A stretch of 43,347 nt of DNA from Taibaiella sp. (GCA_019739295.1 JAHHDV010000032.1:1-43347); one strand, 5' to 3'; counted from the first letter of the stretch, positions 1 through 10,318 are shown. The notes: generated from the letters alone by a model not told the origin. Numbers and translations are program-made.

Positions 1-533
1 AATTTTTCAAATCCCTCTTTCAGGTTCTCTGAAATACGGTAGAGCTTGGATGCATATGCGATACCCAATGCACGGACCATTTGTCCGGCAGTCGGGGAAA
101 TATCCGAAGTGGACTGGGGTGCCAGGGTCAGGTCTTTCCATTCTCCCTGATGATCCAGCCAGCGTGTGCCGTAGTGCCCGTTCATCATTCTGCCACCTGT
201 AGACGGCTCTTTCTCCAGGTCAGGATTGGCATACAACTGGGCAAAAAACTCCTTGATATTGCTCATTCCCGTGGCAAACATCAATGTCTGGTCCCGATAA
301 TAACCGGAACGGATATCGCCAGGCTCAAAACACTTCGCCAATGCGATCTGCGGTAACTCCTTACCATCCCCGAAAATACCGAACTTAGCTTTACCTGTCA
401 GCACTTCTTTACGGCCGATCAGGCTTGCCTCCCTGCTCGCTACCGCCAATCTGTAGTCCCGCAAAACTTCTGATCTGAATTCTTCTATGGATATTTTATT
501 CTTATTTTTTGCTACGGTTTGTGTTGCATTCAT
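1..533 (-). CDS. 2-oxoacid dehydrogenase E1 (alpha/beta fusion), truncated mirror copy
   Basis: This is the mirror of the first 177 codons of the gene at 23844-26249. It runs off the window at base 1, before the thiamine-diphosphate motif, so this copy could not make an active enzyme. A -7 box on the minus strand (TATCTTTG read from 581 to 574) precedes it. It is most likely a fold-back duplicate rather than a second gene. Confidence 0.9.
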   Translation of the reverse strand, partial: MNATQTVAKNKNKISIEEFRSEVLRDYRLAVASREASLIGRKEVLTGKAKFGIFGDGKELPQIALAKCFEPGDIRSGYYRDQTLMFATGMSNIKEFFAQLYANPDLEKEPSTGGRMMNGHYGTRWLDHQGEWKDLTLAPQSTSDISPTAGQMVRALGIAYASKLYRISENLKEGFEK

Positions 534-628
534 ATACTCTTCTTATTTTTAGAATAGGTTGCGACCTATATTACAAAGATAGGGTTTTGCAGTTTATTTT
601 GAATATGAGAAAACCATATCTGAAAAGA

Positions 629-1477
629 TCACCTGCGAAGAAATGTTGTGATCTTACGGACATAATCATCTCCGAAAGAGTTTTGGGTCATCATTTTCAT
701 TCCCATCATATGTCCTCCCGGGAAAGTGATCAGTTGCCTCCTGCTTCTCCGCTTCTTACAAAAGCGGGCAGCATCAGAAACTGTGGTCACCTCGTCTTCG
801 TCACCTGCAAATACCAGGACCGGTGTCTTGATTCTTTTCAGTTTTCTTTCGAAATCATACCCTGATTCAGGCACTTTGATTATTTTATCCTTATCCTTTT
901 GCTGAATGCGCCTGGATACGATCACAGGATTGATGACCAGGCCTTCCATAATGGCGAAATCCATGTTATGCTCCAACAGGTATTGCTGGGCAATGACGGT
1001 CCCCATAGAGAAGGCCAGCAGGCCTGTCTTTGAAGGCTGATACCGGGCTGCAGTCCATGTGACCACAGCCTCCAGGTCCCGCCCGAAGGCATCAACATAC
1101 ATATATTCTTCATCCAGCGCTACAGCCGTACTTCTGCCAAACCCCCTGTAATCAAATTGTACTACCTGGTACCCGGCGAAGGACAGGGCTGCAGCATGCA
1201 GGGTATAATAGCTCAGGTTGCCTTTGTCACCGCCGCAGATAATGATACAGGTATTGTTATGCTCATTGGAGACCATGGGTTCTATCTTCCGGATCGCAAT
1301 CTCGTGATGATCCGCTGTACTGACCTTATAATCTGCCCACCTGATACCGGCTTGCAGCGAATCCGGGTTAGAGATGTAAGCAGTATCGGGATGAAGGGCG
1401 AAAGCGGTGATATGGGCGGTCAGGCAACCCAGGGCAAGAAAGATGCCTTTGAGGATATATTGAAGCAGGTTTTTCAT
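629..1477 (-). CDS. Secreted alpha/beta hydrolase, left-arm copy
   Basis: The 282-residue product matches the gene at 22900-23748, where it is described in full. It has an N-terminal signal sequence and a catalytic triad at Ser157 (AFSMG), Asp226 or Asp228, and His256 (PGGHMMG). It is divergent from terC. Confidence 0.85.
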   Translation of the reverse strand: MKNLLQYILKGIFLALGCLTAHITAFALHPDTAYISNPDSLQAGIRWADYKVSTADHHEIAIRKIEPMVSNEHNNTCIIICGGDKGNLSYYTLHAAALSFAGYQVVQFDYRGFGRSTAVALDEEYMYVDAFGRDLEAVVTWTAARYQPSKTGLLAFSMGTVIAQQYLLEHNMDFAIMEGLVINPVIVSRRIQQKDKDKIIKVPESGYDFERKLKRIKTPVLVFAGDEDEVTTVSDAARFCKKRRSRRQLITFPGGHMMGMKMMTQNSFGDDYVRKITTFLRR

Positions 1478-1543
1478 ATCAGATGATCATTCCCGGTGCA
1501 AATATCGGAAACGTTTATTTTCTAAAATTACAATAAAAGGATT

Positions 1544-1551
1544 TACTTTTG
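1544..1551 (+). promoter_or_regulatory. -7 promoter box of terC (left copy)
   Basis: TACTTTTG fits the Bacteroidota -7 consensus TAnnTTTG and lies 22 bases before the terC ATG. The mirror is 22826-22833 on the minus strand. Confidence 0.6.
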
Positions 1552-1573
1552 CCCGGAATACTTTTACAGGGCA

Positions 1574-2392
1574 ATGACAGAATTGTTTCTCGCAGAAATG
1601 CACATGCCGGACTTTGCCAATGCAGGGATCTGGATCAGCTTACTGACACTTATTTTCCTAGAAATCGTACTGGGTGTGGACAATATTATCTTCATCTCCA
1701 TCATTTCGGGAAAGCTTCCTCAGCACCAGCAGAAAAGGGCCAGGAATATAGGCTTGCTGTTTGCGATGATATTCAGGGTTCTGCTGCTGCTGGGAATCAA
1801 CTGGATCATAGGGCTGAAACAACCTATAGCTACACTGGACTTTTTGGCTTTCGTGAACCAGGACCAGCCATTGGAACTGAGCTGGAAAGATATTATTCTG
1901 CTGGCGGGAGGCCTGTTCCTGATCGTGAAAAGCACCCTTGAAATCCATCATAAGATGCAGGACATAGAGCATGAGTCCAAAGAACAGGCAAAAAAAATCT
2001 CCAAAGCCATTGCAGGTGTGATCGTTCAGATCATACTGATCGACCTTGTCTTCTCTCTTGACTCGATACTGACAGCAGTGGGATTGGTGGACAATGTGAT
2101 CATTATGATCATTGCAGTGGTGATCGCCATAGGCGTGATGATGCTCTTTGCAGGAGGGATCAGCAGGATCGTCAATAAATACCCGAGCCTGCAGATGCTG
2201 GCATTGAGCTTCCTGGTAGTGATCGGGGTGCTGTTGGTAGCAGAAGGCATCCATCAGCACATCAGTAAGAATATTATTTATTCCTGCCTGGCATTCAGCC
2301 TGATAGTAGAAGGACTGAATATCCGGCTTCGCAACAAGCAAGAGAAGGCCAAAGCCATCTATAAGGAAAAAGATATGGAACGGATTTCTTAG
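1574..2392 (+). CDS. TerC family membrane protein, left-arm copy
   Basis: The 272-residue integral membrane protein matches the copy at 21985-22803. It carries the two acidic membrane motifs of TerC, VLGVDNIIF (Asp36) and DLVFSLDS (Asp157, Asp163). It converges on dinB, with a shared hairpin at 2409-2435 between them. Confidence 0.88.
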   Translation: MTELFLAEMHMPDFANAGIWISLLTLIFLEIVLGVDNIIFISIISGKLPQHQQKRARNIGLLFAMIFRVLLLLGINWIIGLKQPIATLDFLAFVNQDQPLELSWKDIILLAGGLFLIVKSTLEIHHKMQDIEHESKEQAKKISKAIAGVIVQIILIDLVFSLDSILTAVGLVDNVIIMIIAVVIAIGVMMLFAGGISRIVNKYPSLQMLALSFLVVIGVLLVAEGIHQHISKNIIYSCLAFSLIVEGLNIRLRNKQEKAKAIYKEKDMERIS

Positions 2393-2408
2393 GGGATTTC
2401 CAGGCATA

Positions 2409-2435
2409 GGACCTGAATTGTTCCAATTCTGGTCC
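2409..2435. terminator. Hairpin between convergent terC and dinB
   Basis: A 12-bp stem with one T-T mismatch (2409-2420 against 2424-2435) and a 3-base loop sits between two convergent genes. There is no clear T-tract, so its role as a terminator is inferred. The mirror is 21942-21968. Confidence 0.45.
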
Positions 2436-2497
2436 GTAAGGTACTCATCCTGCTCCCGGTATGATCCTGGAGAGGATCAACACCTTCGCTTATAAGA

Positions 2498-2932
2498 TCA
2501 GATTTGCTTTAAATGATGCTCCAGGTGCTCCAGGTAATCACCAATTAAGAATTCCAGTGTCAGCTCTGCGCCATTCTTCATTTTACAGGTCTTATGCAGA
2601 TCTTCAGACTTTATATGCCTGATAATATGAATAAGATGCCTGTTGTAAGCAGTCCAAAAATCAATTAAAAGTTCCTTATCCATATTCTGGTAGTGGCTTT
2701 TATCCACCCAATGATCCTGGTCGTACCAGATAGCAGGGGCCTGCTCCAATTGAGCCCGGATAAACCTGTGGTGATTATGGGTGGCACTATCAATCAAATG
2801 TCCCAAAATTTCCTTTTTGCTCCATTTTTCCGGGCCTGGTTTGAAACTGAAGCTGTATTCATCCATCATACTGAGCTGATCAGGGATCAGATGCACCAGC
2901 TCCTCAAGCCGTTCAATTGTTTTTTGGATCAT
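2498..2932 (-). CDS. DinB family protein, left-arm copy
   Basis: The 144-residue mirror of 21445-21879. The longer open frame back to 3022 adds 30 residues with no family resemblance. The start at 2932 (MIQKTIERLEEL) puts the DinB helix at the N terminus and is preferred. Confidence 0.8.
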   Translation of the reverse strand: MIQKTIERLEELVHLIPDQLSMMDEYSFSFKPGPEKWSKKEILGHLIDSATHNHHRFIRAQLEQAPAIWYDQDHWVDKSHYQNMDKELLIDFWTAYNRHLIHIIRHIKSEDLHKTCKMKNGAELTLEFLIGDYLEHLEHHLKQI

Positions 2933-3073
2933 TTTGGATTCAATTTTATGATAAAAATGCGGGGTAATCCTGAAATGGTAAAGACCATGTCTTTTCGAAC
3001 AACAGTAGCCCCGCGATGACAAGGGTCTGCTGTTTTTAATGAACAGGCATCAGGTTTAAACTGTAAAGCCTTC

Positions 3074-5206
3074 TTATTCCTCCCTTTTGATCAGCTTTTC
3101 CTTGATCTCGTCTTTGAGCAATGGCTTTTCTCCGGCATTTTCCTGGTTCCCGAATACCAACCTGAAAAAATCATCCAGGCTCTTCACCCTTTCCTCTTTT
3201 CTCCAGATAAACCTGCTCAGCCTTAGCTTATCCGGCCGGGACATCCGCATCGGGGTTGTTTTCTGGTTGTTTTCTTTGTAATAGGTGATATTGCGGATGG
3301 CCCTTTGTCCCGAGCTGTCCGTATAGAATTCAATTTTCAGATCGGCTGCATCCGCTTCACTGACCCCGGCATAGGCATCGTATTCATCTTTAATGAAATA
3401 GATCGTCTGTGCATTGCCCAATGCCACAATGGAGTCCATCTCGTTTTCTGTAAAGTATGCCCATATGGTGTTCCCCTGAATCTGATCAAACATGGCCTCA
3501 TTGGCCTCTGTACTCTGGTTGACGATGATGCCATTCTTGGGGATCTTCACCCACCTTAAATGCTGGGTGTCGACCATAGCCAATATGACTTCTCCCGTGA
3601 TCTGGCCATTCCGGGACCACAATACCGGCCTGATGTGGAACTGCATAATGGAATCCTCCTGTGAGTAAAACATACTATCCGCACGGGCCTGGAAAGAATC
3701 ATTATACACGACTACATTCCTGTATGCATTAAAATACCTTGGATCTTCCTCCTCCCGGTCATTGCCGTAAACCAAAAGATCTTCATCTTCCACAGGCAGG
3801 GAATCCGGATCTTCCGGGTTCACGGAATCTGCTGCAAACAGTGAATCCGCGGGAAATGACAGGTCCCCCGGTTCCGGATTTGTCATCTCTGCTGCACTAT
3901 CCGGGGCAACAGGGGGAACAAACAATGAATCAGCTGTTTCCACATTATTTCCAGGTACTGTAGCTTCGTTTACTACCGGCGGGGTATCCGTTACAGGCTG
4001 CTGCAAAGTATCTGTTGCCGTATTATTTCTGAAGTCAAACATGGCTGCGTCAGGGAGTGTATCTGCCTGCTCTATCTGCTGATGCAGCGAATCCAGCTCC
4101 CTGACCGTATTGCTGTCCAGTAATGTCCCCTTATCCAATTCCCTGTATAAGATATCGAAGGCCTGGAGCAGGCTGTCCTGGGCATTCCGCGGTGTAAATA
4201 TCCTGGTCAGGTTGGCCACCGGCTCCGTAAAGAATGTATCTGCTTTGACATAAGTCGTATCCTGCTCCCGGATCATTACAGCATAAGGCTGTACAGTGGC
4301 CATGACCTGCTTCGTGAGTTCATTGACCGTAGAGAACTGGCAGTACAGCGTGATCTCCCTGGTGGAATCGATCACCACTACGTCACCTGTCCCGGTCCCC
4401 AGCCCCGTCTTCCTGTTGTAGTACATAGAATCCGCCTCCATATACTGGCTTTCGGACTGGATGGAAGAACGTTCCCTGAAAATCGCTATTTCCGCTTCTG
4501 AATCATATGTTCCTTTGGTCGTGAATAAGGTGGAACTGTCATTGTTGATGATACTGGGTCCGAAGAACGTAACCACACGTGTATCTGTATTGTAACCCAG
4601 GTCAGCAGATACTACTTCATACTCCGGGTCCAGTACATTGACATCACCTTTGAACCTGGCATCATTGGTTTTGCCGTAGTATGTAGCGGTCTTGCTTTCG
4701 ATAACCGTAGCCCCGGACTGAAGCGTACCGTGATTGTTGTACTTACCGACCTGGGAACCCAGGTTGTAATCAATCTTATCAGACCAGAGGTAATCCGCAC
4801 CGCTATTCAGCTCCACGTTTCCTAATAGTTCTACATTTTTGGTATTCCCATCATAGTACATCCTGTCTGCATAAGCTATAGTCCCGTCCGTTTGTTCTAC
4901 CTTGATATTCCCATAGGCATGAACGATATTGCGGGTAATATTCAACCTGGCAGAATCTGCATAAAGCCGGTCTCCTTTGTGTTCAAATATTACATTCCCC
5001 ACCAGCACATTCAGGGTGATATCATTTTCCAAAATAAAAGTGCCCACTTCACTCGAGATCAGCCTGATCAGGTCTTTATTGGCCGTATCGACCGCGAAGC
5101 CTCCGGGAAGCCGGGGAATCTGCGCCCAACCAGAGGGCAGCTTTGCCCCCGTCAGCAGCAAAGCCACCACGACAATCATCTTCCCCAAAAAGCTGTTTAT
5201 ATTCAT
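3074..5206 (-). CDS. OstA/LptA-like organic solvent tolerance protein, left-arm copy
   Basis: The 710-residue mirror of 19171-21303, with a signal sequence followed by OstA-type beta repeats (segments such as GNVIFEHKGDRLYADSA) and an Asp/Pro-rich region around residues 370-480. See the right-arm entry. Confidence 0.85.
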   Translation of the reverse strand: MNINSFLGKMIVVVALLLTGAKLPSGWAQIPRLPGGFAVDTANKDLIRLISSEVGTFILENDITLNVLVGNVIFEHKGDRLYADSARLNITRNIVHAYGNIKVEQTDGTIAYADRMYYDGNTKNVELLGNVELNSGADYLWSDKIDYNLGSQVGKYNNHGTLQSGATVIESKTATYYGKTNDARFKGDVNVLDPEYEVVSADLGYNTDTRVVTFFGPSIINNDSSTLFTTKGTYDSEAEIAIFRERSSIQSESQYMEADSMYYNRKTGLGTGTGDVVVIDSTREITLYCQFSTVNELTKQVMATVQPYAVMIREQDTTYVKADTFFTEPVANLTRIFTPRNAQDSLLQAFDILYRELDKGTLLDSNTVRELDSLHQQIEQADTLPDAAMFDFRNNTATDTLQQPVTDTPPVVNEATVPGNNVETADSLFVPPVAPDSAAEMTNPEPGDLSFPADSLFAADSVNPEDPDSLPVEDEDLLVYGNDREEEDPRYFNAYRNVVVYNDSFQARADSMFYSQEDSIMQFHIRPVLWSRNGQITGEVILAMVDTQHLRWVKIPKNGIIVNQSTEANEAMFDQIQGNTIWAYFTENEMDSIVALGNAQTIYFIKDEYDAYAGVSEADAADLKIEFYTDSSGQRAIRNITYYKENNQKTTPMRMSRPDKLRLSRFIWRKEERVKSLDDFFRLVFGNQENAGEKPLLKDEIKEKLIKREE

Positions 5207-5417
5207 TTACTGATTTCCATAGAAAAACCCAGGCTTTCTTCCGGCTTGTCATATCAGGTTATACAACCCGGGGTTTGCCGGAGCTTCATCCTTTGAGTGA
5301 CATCAGCGCTGTACCTTTGCAGCGCCTGGTATCTTTTTTTTTAAATTCTATCTCCCGGAAGGCACCTGGAACCGGCTTTATCTCCTAACGTACCAAAAAG
5401 AGCATTCTGGGCCGGTA

Positions 5418-6566
5418 TTATCCTAAAGCTTTGTTTAAATCTTCGATCAGATCATCAGCATCTTCTATGCCCACACTCAGCCTGATCAGGGAGTCTTTAA
5501 GCCCGTTGGCTTCCCGGAGCTCTTTAGGAATAGATGCATGGGTCATACTCGCCGGGTGATTGATCAGGCTTTCCACTCCCCCGAGACTTTCTGCCAGGGC
5601 AAACAGATGTGTGCCTGTTACCATCTTTTGTAAAGCTTCCATGCTTTCATCCTTCATCTCGAAGCTCACCATGCCTCCAAAATCTTTCATCTGCTGCTTT
5701 GCAATCCTGTGTCCTGGATGGGATTCGAACCCCGGCCAATATACTTTTCCTACTTTAGGGTGCTGATCGAGAAAATGCGCTATTCTGGACCCGTTTTCAC
5801 AATGTCTCTGTACCCTGAGGTGCAGCGTTTTCATTCCTCTCAGTACCAGGAAGCAATCCTGGGGACCCGGCACCGCACCGCAAGATTTCTGGATAAAGAA
5901 CAGATCTTCTCTCAGCCGGGCATCATTCATCATCAGGGCACCCATAACCACATCCGAGTGGCCTCCGAAATATTTAGTGGCGCTATGCATCACGATATCC
6001 GCACCCAGGTCAAGGGGCTGCTGCAGGTAAGGTGTTGCAAACGTATTATCGACAGCCAGAAGGATGTTCTTGCCTTCTTTCAAATCAGCCAGGCCTTTGA
6101 TATCTACGATGTTCATCAATGGATTGGTGGGCGTTTCTGCCCAGATCAGCCTGGTTCTGTTATTGATTTTCTCCTGAACGTTCTTCAGATCACCCATATC
6201 CACATAGTGGAATACAATACCGGATTTTTCAAATACCTTGCTGAACAGCCTGAATGTCCCGCCATACATATCATTAGCGGCAATCACTTCCTCTCCCGGC
6301 AGCAGGAGGCGGACTACAGCATCCGTTGCGGCTACCCCGGAGCTGAATGCCAGTCCGAAGCGGGCCTTTTCCACCTGCGCGAATGCTTTCTCCAGTGCAT
6401 CCCTGGTAGGGTTACCGGCACGGGAGTAATCATAGCCCTGGTGCTGGTTGGGACCGGACTGCACATAAGTAGAAGTCTGGAATATAGGTGTCATAATGGC
6501 ACCTGTGCCCGGATCGGGTTCGGTTCCTGCATGAACAAATGTAGTAGCGGGTTTGTATTGTGGCAT
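5418..6566 (-). CDS. metB: Cystathionine gamma-synthase-type PLP enzyme, left-arm copy
   Basis: The 382-residue mirror of 17811-18959. The open frame extends back to 6659, but a -7 box (TACCTTTG, minus strand, 6617 to 6610) lies inside that extension, so the start at 6566 (MPQYKPATTF) is preferred. PLP lysine 198 lies in SATKYFGGH. Confidence 0.85.
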   Translation of the reverse strand: MPQYKPATTFVHAGTEPDPGTGAIMTPIFQTSTYVQSGPNQHQGYDYSRAGNPTRDALEKAFAQVEKARFGLAFSSGVAATDAVVRLLLPGEEVIAANDMYGGTFRLFSKVFEKSGIVFHYVDMGDLKNVQEKINNRTRLIWAETPTNPLMNIVDIKGLADLKEGKNILLAVDNTFATPYLQQPLDLGADIVMHSATKYFGGHSDVVMGALMMNDARLREDLFFIQKSCGAVPGPQDCFLVLRGMKTLHLRVQRHCENGSRIAHFLDQHPKVGKVYWPGFESHPGHRIAKQQMKDFGGMVSFEMKDESMEALQKMVTGTHLFALAESLGGVESLINHPASMTHASIPKELREANGLKDSLIRLSVGIEDADDLIEDLNKALG

Positions 6567-6788
6567 ATCGGATAGCTTAATTATCTTATACTGATTTTCT
6601 AATTGCTGACAAAGGTAATGATTTAAGATTTTCAATTTCGCAAATAGCCAGTAAAGCATAAAATCCCGGATAGTTCACAGGAGTAACCCGGAATGCTGCG
6701 CGCCATCCATATTATCTTTGAAGATACCGCGTTTCTTTGTATGCTGATCTATTGTAACCGGATTCCGTTTAAATTCCATTGATTCCCG

Positions 6789-6796
6789 TAATTTTG
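6789..6796 (+). promoter_or_regulatory. -7 promoter box of lysS (left copy)
   Basis: TAATTTTG fits TAnnTTTG and lies 38 bases before the lysS ATG. No convincing -33 TTTG is seen at the usual distance. The mirror is 17581-17588 on the minus strand. Confidence 0.5.
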
Positions 6797-6834
6797 CAGG
6801 CTATCCGAAATATTTAAATATAGAAATAACCCAA

Positions 6835-8361
6835 ATGAGTACACAACTTCAAGAGTTAAGCGAGCAGGAAATCATTCGCAGAGAGAAACTGGATAAATTA
6901 AGGCAGGCGGGAATCGACCCGTATCCTGCACCGGCATTCAAGATAAGTCACTATTCTACAGAAATCAAGAGCAGGTATCAGGAGGAAGAAAAGGAACAAT
7001 GGCAGGGCGTGTCTGTTGCCGGACGTATCGTGAGCATCAATGACAAGGGTAAGGTATTCTTTATCAAAATACAGGACAGTAAAGGCATATTCCAGCTTTA
7101 TGTAAAGAGAGATGAACTCTATCCGGGTGAGGATAAGGCAGAATGGGACATTCTCGTAAAACATGGGCTGGACCTGGGTGATTTTATCGGTGCTTCTGGA
7201 TATGTGTTTACCACCAAGACCGGCGAAGTTTCCCTGCATACAAGCAAATTGACTTTACTTTCCAAATCCTTGAAGCCGCTTCCCGTGGTGAAGACAGATG
7301 AGGAAGGAAAGGTATACGATGCGGTATCCGACCCTGAATTCCGGTATCGCCAGCGCTATGCTGACCTGGTGGTGACACCCGGTGTCCGGGAGACTTTCGT
7401 GAAGATCACCAAAATGAAAAATGCCATCCGCAGCTTCCTCAACGAACGCGGGGCGCTGGAGGTGGACACACCCGTATTACAGAATATCCCCGGTGGCGCT
7501 GCCGCCAGGCCATTTATGACCCACCACAATGCGTTGGATGTGCCCTACTACCTCCGCATTGCCAATGAATTGTATCTCAAAAGGCTTATTGTAGGAGGGT
7601 ATGACTGGGTGTATGAGTTCAGCCGCAACTTCCGCAATGAAGGAATGGACAGGACCCACAATCCTGAATTTACAATATTAGAATTTTATGTCGCTTACCA
7701 GGATTACTTCTGGCTGATGGATATTACAGAGCAGATGCTGGAAGAAGTAGCCATGGCTACCAATGGCAGCCCGGAGACTAAAATCGGTGACCAAACAGTG
7801 AGTTTTAAAGCACCATATGCCCGGGTTTCTATCTATGACGCCATCCGGGAACATACCGGTTATGATATCAGCGGGATGGATGAAGAGGGAATCCGGGAGG
7901 TATGCCAGAAACTCAACCTGCAGGTGGATCAAACAATGGGTAAAGGTAAGCTGGTGGATGAGCTGTTCGGTGAATTGTGTGAGCATCACTACATTCAGCC
8001 GACGTTCATTATGGATCATCCCGTAGAGCTGAGCCCGCTGACCAAAAAGCACAGAACGAAGGAGGGATTGGTAGAGCGTTTTGAACTGATCGTAAACGGA
8101 AAAGAAATAGCCAATGCCTACACAGAGCTGAATGACCCGATAGACCAGAGGGAAAGGTTTGAAGAACAGACGAAACTGATGGAAAGAGGTGATGATGAAG
8201 CTATGTATATCGATCATGATTTCCTGAGAGCCCTGGAATATGGAATGCCGCCGACAGCAGGCATTGGATTTGGTATCGATCGCCTGGCGATGTTGCTTAC
8301 AGGTCAGGTCTCTATCCAGGATGTACTTTTCTTCCCGCAGATGAGGCCGGAGCAGCAATAG
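6835..8361 (+). CDS. lysS: Lysyl-tRNA synthetase, class II, left-arm copy
   Basis: The 508-residue mirror of 16016-17542. Class II motif 2 (FRNEGMDRTHNPEFT) ends near residue 280 and motif 3 (GIGFGIDRLAML) is at 476-487. It is complete with no frameshift. A 36-bp perfect palindrome follows the stop codon. Confidence 0.95.
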   Translation: MSTQLQELSEQEIIRREKLDKLRQAGIDPYPAPAFKISHYSTEIKSRYQEEEKEQWQGVSVAGRIVSINDKGKVFFIKIQDSKGIFQLYVKRDELYPGEDKAEWDILVKHGLDLGDFIGASGYVFTTKTGEVSLHTSKLTLLSKSLKPLPVVKTDEEGKVYDAVSDPEFRYRQRYADLVVTPGVRETFVKITKMKNAIRSFLNERGALEVDTPVLQNIPGGAAARPFMTHHNALDVPYYLRIANELYLKRLIVGGYDWVYEFSRNFRNEGMDRTHNPEFTILEFYVAYQDYFWLMDITEQMLEEVAMATNGSPETKIGDQTVSFKAPYARVSIYDAIREHTGYDISGMDEEGIREVCQKLNLQVDQTMGKGKLVDELFGELCEHHYIQPTFIMDHPVELSPLTKKHRTKEGLVERFELIVNGKEIANAYTELNDPIDQRERFEEQTKLMERGDDEAMYIDHDFLRALEYGMPPTAGIGFGIDRLAMLLTGQVSIQDVLFFPQMRPEQQ

Positions 8362-8398
8362 ATTTCTTAATTTGGGTGAAAATATGTTTCCTCAAAAA

Positions 8399-8434
8399 GT
8401 AAGAAGGTGGTATTGTACAATACCACCTTCTTAC
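8399..8434. terminator. 36-bp perfect palindrome after lysS (left copy)
   Basis: The two 18-base halves are exactly complementary around a TTGTACAA centre, 38 bases after the lysS stop. It could act as a transcript-end hairpin, but there is no T-tract, so it may instead be a protein-binding palindrome. The mirror is 15943-15978. Confidence 0.45.
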
Positions 8435-8581
8435 CTGAATGCCCATCCCTTAACCCGTTAAGCGAAGTCCCTTAAATTGATGGTATTAGCCGTTTCAGCT
8501 GATATATATATAAGGGTTATATTCTTAGGAATCGATTTTTTTTACTTTCTGTTTTTTCAATAAAAGTTACGGAAAATTCCT

Positions 8582-8589
8582 TACCTTTG
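8582..8589 (+). promoter_or_regulatory. -7 promoter box of SRP RNA (left copy)
   Basis: TACCTTTG lies 6 bases before the mapped 5' end of the SRP RNA, the spacing expected for a Bacteroidota promoter. The mirror is 15788-15795 on the minus strand. Confidence 0.65.
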
Positions 8590-8594
8590 CACCC

Positions 8595-8689
8595 GGCAAG
8601 TCTTATACGACCAGCTCCTGTTGAAATTCCCCAGGGCAGGAATGCAGCAAGGATAGACGGTTGTAGCGGTGCGATATAAGTAACTTGCC
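8595..8689 (+). ncRNA. ffs: Signal recognition particle RNA (4.5S type), left-arm copy
   Basis: An RNA of about 95 nt closed by GGCAAGT at the 5' end and ACTTGCC at the 3' end, followed by seven to eight T residues. The middle carries the SRP-type apical hairpin: CCTGTT, then CCCCAGG, then a GGAA..GCAGCAAGG segment resembling the conserved Ffh-binding loop. A -7 box sits just upstream. The assignment rests on recognised sequence and structure. The mirror copy is 15688-15782. Confidence 0.88.
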
Positions 8690-8732
8690 TTTTTTTATTG
8701 AATTTATTTCCATTCTAATTAATCTTCATTCC

Positions 8733-9383
8733 ATGAATTTTTTTATCGATACAGCTAATCTGGATCAGATCAGGGAAGCTAATGACCTGGGTATCCTTGA
8801 CGGTGTCACCACGAATCCCTCGCTTATGGCGAAAGAAGGGATCAAAGGCACCGACGCGATCATGAAGCATTATATCGACATCTGCAACATTGTAGATGGC
8901 CCTGTAAGTGCGGAAGTGATCTCTACGGACTTCGACGGGATCGTGAGAGAGGGAATGGCATTGGCGGAACTTCACGAAAATATCGTAGTGAAAGTCCCCA
9001 TGATCAAAGATGGTGTGAAAGCGATTAAATATTTCTCAGACAACGGTGTAGCGACCAACTGTACCTTGATTTTCTCTGCCGGTCAGGCACTTCTTGCAGC
9101 CAAAGCCGGGGCAACTATGATATCTCCTTTTATCGGAAGAGTCGATGACAGCAACTGGGATGGTGTGGACCTGATCAAGCAGATCGTAGACGTATTCAAT
9201 GCACAGATGTATGATACACAGGTACTTGCTGCCTCTATCCGTACACCATTACATATCGTGAAATGCGCGGAAGCCGGTGCGGACATCTGCACCTGTCCGT
9301 TAGATTCTATTTTAGGTCTGCTGAAGCATCCGCTCACAGATATTGGTCTCGCCAAGTTCCTGGAAGATGCTAAAAAATTATAA
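8733..9383 (+). CDS. Transaldolase / fructose-6-phosphate aldolase family, left-arm copy
   Basis: The 216-residue mirror of 14994-15644. The frame opens back at 8685, inside the SRP RNA end, so MNFFIDTANL at 8733 is the sensible start. Schiff-base Lys87 lies in IVVKVPM. Confidence 0.88.
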   Translation: MNFFIDTANLDQIREANDLGILDGVTTNPSLMAKEGIKGTDAIMKHYIDICNIVDGPVSAEVISTDFDGIVREGMALAELHENIVVKVPMIKDGVKAIKYFSDNGVATNCTLIFSAGQALLAAKAGATMISPFIGRVDDSNWDGVDLIKQIVDVFNAQMYDTQVLAASIRTPLHIVKCAEAGADICTCPLDSILGLLKHPLTDIGLAKFLEDAKKL

Positions 9384-9417
9384 ATAAATTTCACATATAC
9401 ATTATTCTATTAAATTT

Positions 9418-9450
9418 GTGCATTGGTTACCGGGTCAATGCACTTTTTTT
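9418..9450 (+). terminator. Intrinsic terminator after transaldolase (left copy)
   Basis: Stem GTGCATTG/CAATGCAC (9418-9425 with 9436-9443), 10-base loop, then seven T residues. The mirror is 14927-14959 on the minus strand. Confidence 0.8.
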
Positions 9451-9541
9451 GTCCATAAGCAAATAAAATCAGTATCATTGCATTTCCATTATTGTGGATG
9501 GCCGGGTATTCAATAGGAGTTAAAAGATTAATTCTCAATTC

Positions 9542-10318
9542 ATGCTTGAAATAAAAAATGTCCATAAAAGCTTTGGAGACCTCCATGTACTCAAAGGGAT
9601 TTCCTTTTCAATAGAGCCTGCAAAAGTGAACCTGATCATTGGTTCGAGCGGTAGCGGCAAGTCTGTATTATTCAAATGTATGGTCGGGCTCCTTACTCCC
9701 GAAGAAGGGGAGATCCTTTATGACGGACATGACCTTATGAAAATGGATGATAAAGAAAGAAAAGTCCTGCGGCAGGAATTGGGGATGCTGTTCCAGGGTT
9801 CTGCATTATTTGACAGTCTTTCAGTCCAGGAAAATGTCATGTTCCCGCTGAACATGTTCAGCAAGGACAGCTACAGGCAAAAGCTCAAAAGGGTCAATGA
9901 GGTATTGGATAGGGTTAATATCAAAAAGGCAAATAAAAAGCTGCCTTCTGAAATCAGCGGGGGAATGAAGAAAAGGGTAGCCCTGGCCAGGGCGCTGGTA
10001 CTCAATCCCAAATATCTCTTCTGCGATGAGCCCAATTCAGGATTAGACCCGGAGACTTCACTCGTGATCGATAATCTGATCAAGGAGTTGACAGAAGAAT
10101 ACAAAACGTCTACTATCATCATCACGCATGATATGAATACTGTAATGGAAACCGGTGACAAGATCGTATATATGCACCAGGGCAAGAAATACTTCGAAGG
10201 GACAACGAAAGAAATCGTATTAAGCGATGATGAACAATTAACAGATTATATCTTCCCTACCCGGTTCTACAAAGACGGGAAAGCGAAAAGAAGAATGGAT
10301 ATCAAAAACGGGGAATAA
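9542..10318 (+). CDS. MlaF-like ABC transporter ATPase, left-arm copy
   Basis: The 258-residue mirror of 14059-14835, with Walker A GSSGSGKS (34-41), signature SGGM (139-142) and Walker B ending at Asp162-Glu163. The gene converges on the small CxxC protein gene. Confidence 0.87.
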   Translation: MLEIKNVHKSFGDLHVLKGISFSIEPAKVNLIIGSSGSGKSVLFKCMVGLLTPEEGEILYDGHDLMKMDDKERKVLRQELGMLFQGSALFDSLSVQENVMFPLNMFSKDSYRQKLKRVNEVLDRVNIKKANKKLPSEISGGMKKRVALARALVLNPKYLFCDEPNSGLDPETSLVIDNLIKELTEEYKTSTIIITHDMNTVMETGDKIVYMHQGKKYFEGTTKEIVLSDDEQLTDYIFPTRFYKDGKAKRRMDIKNGE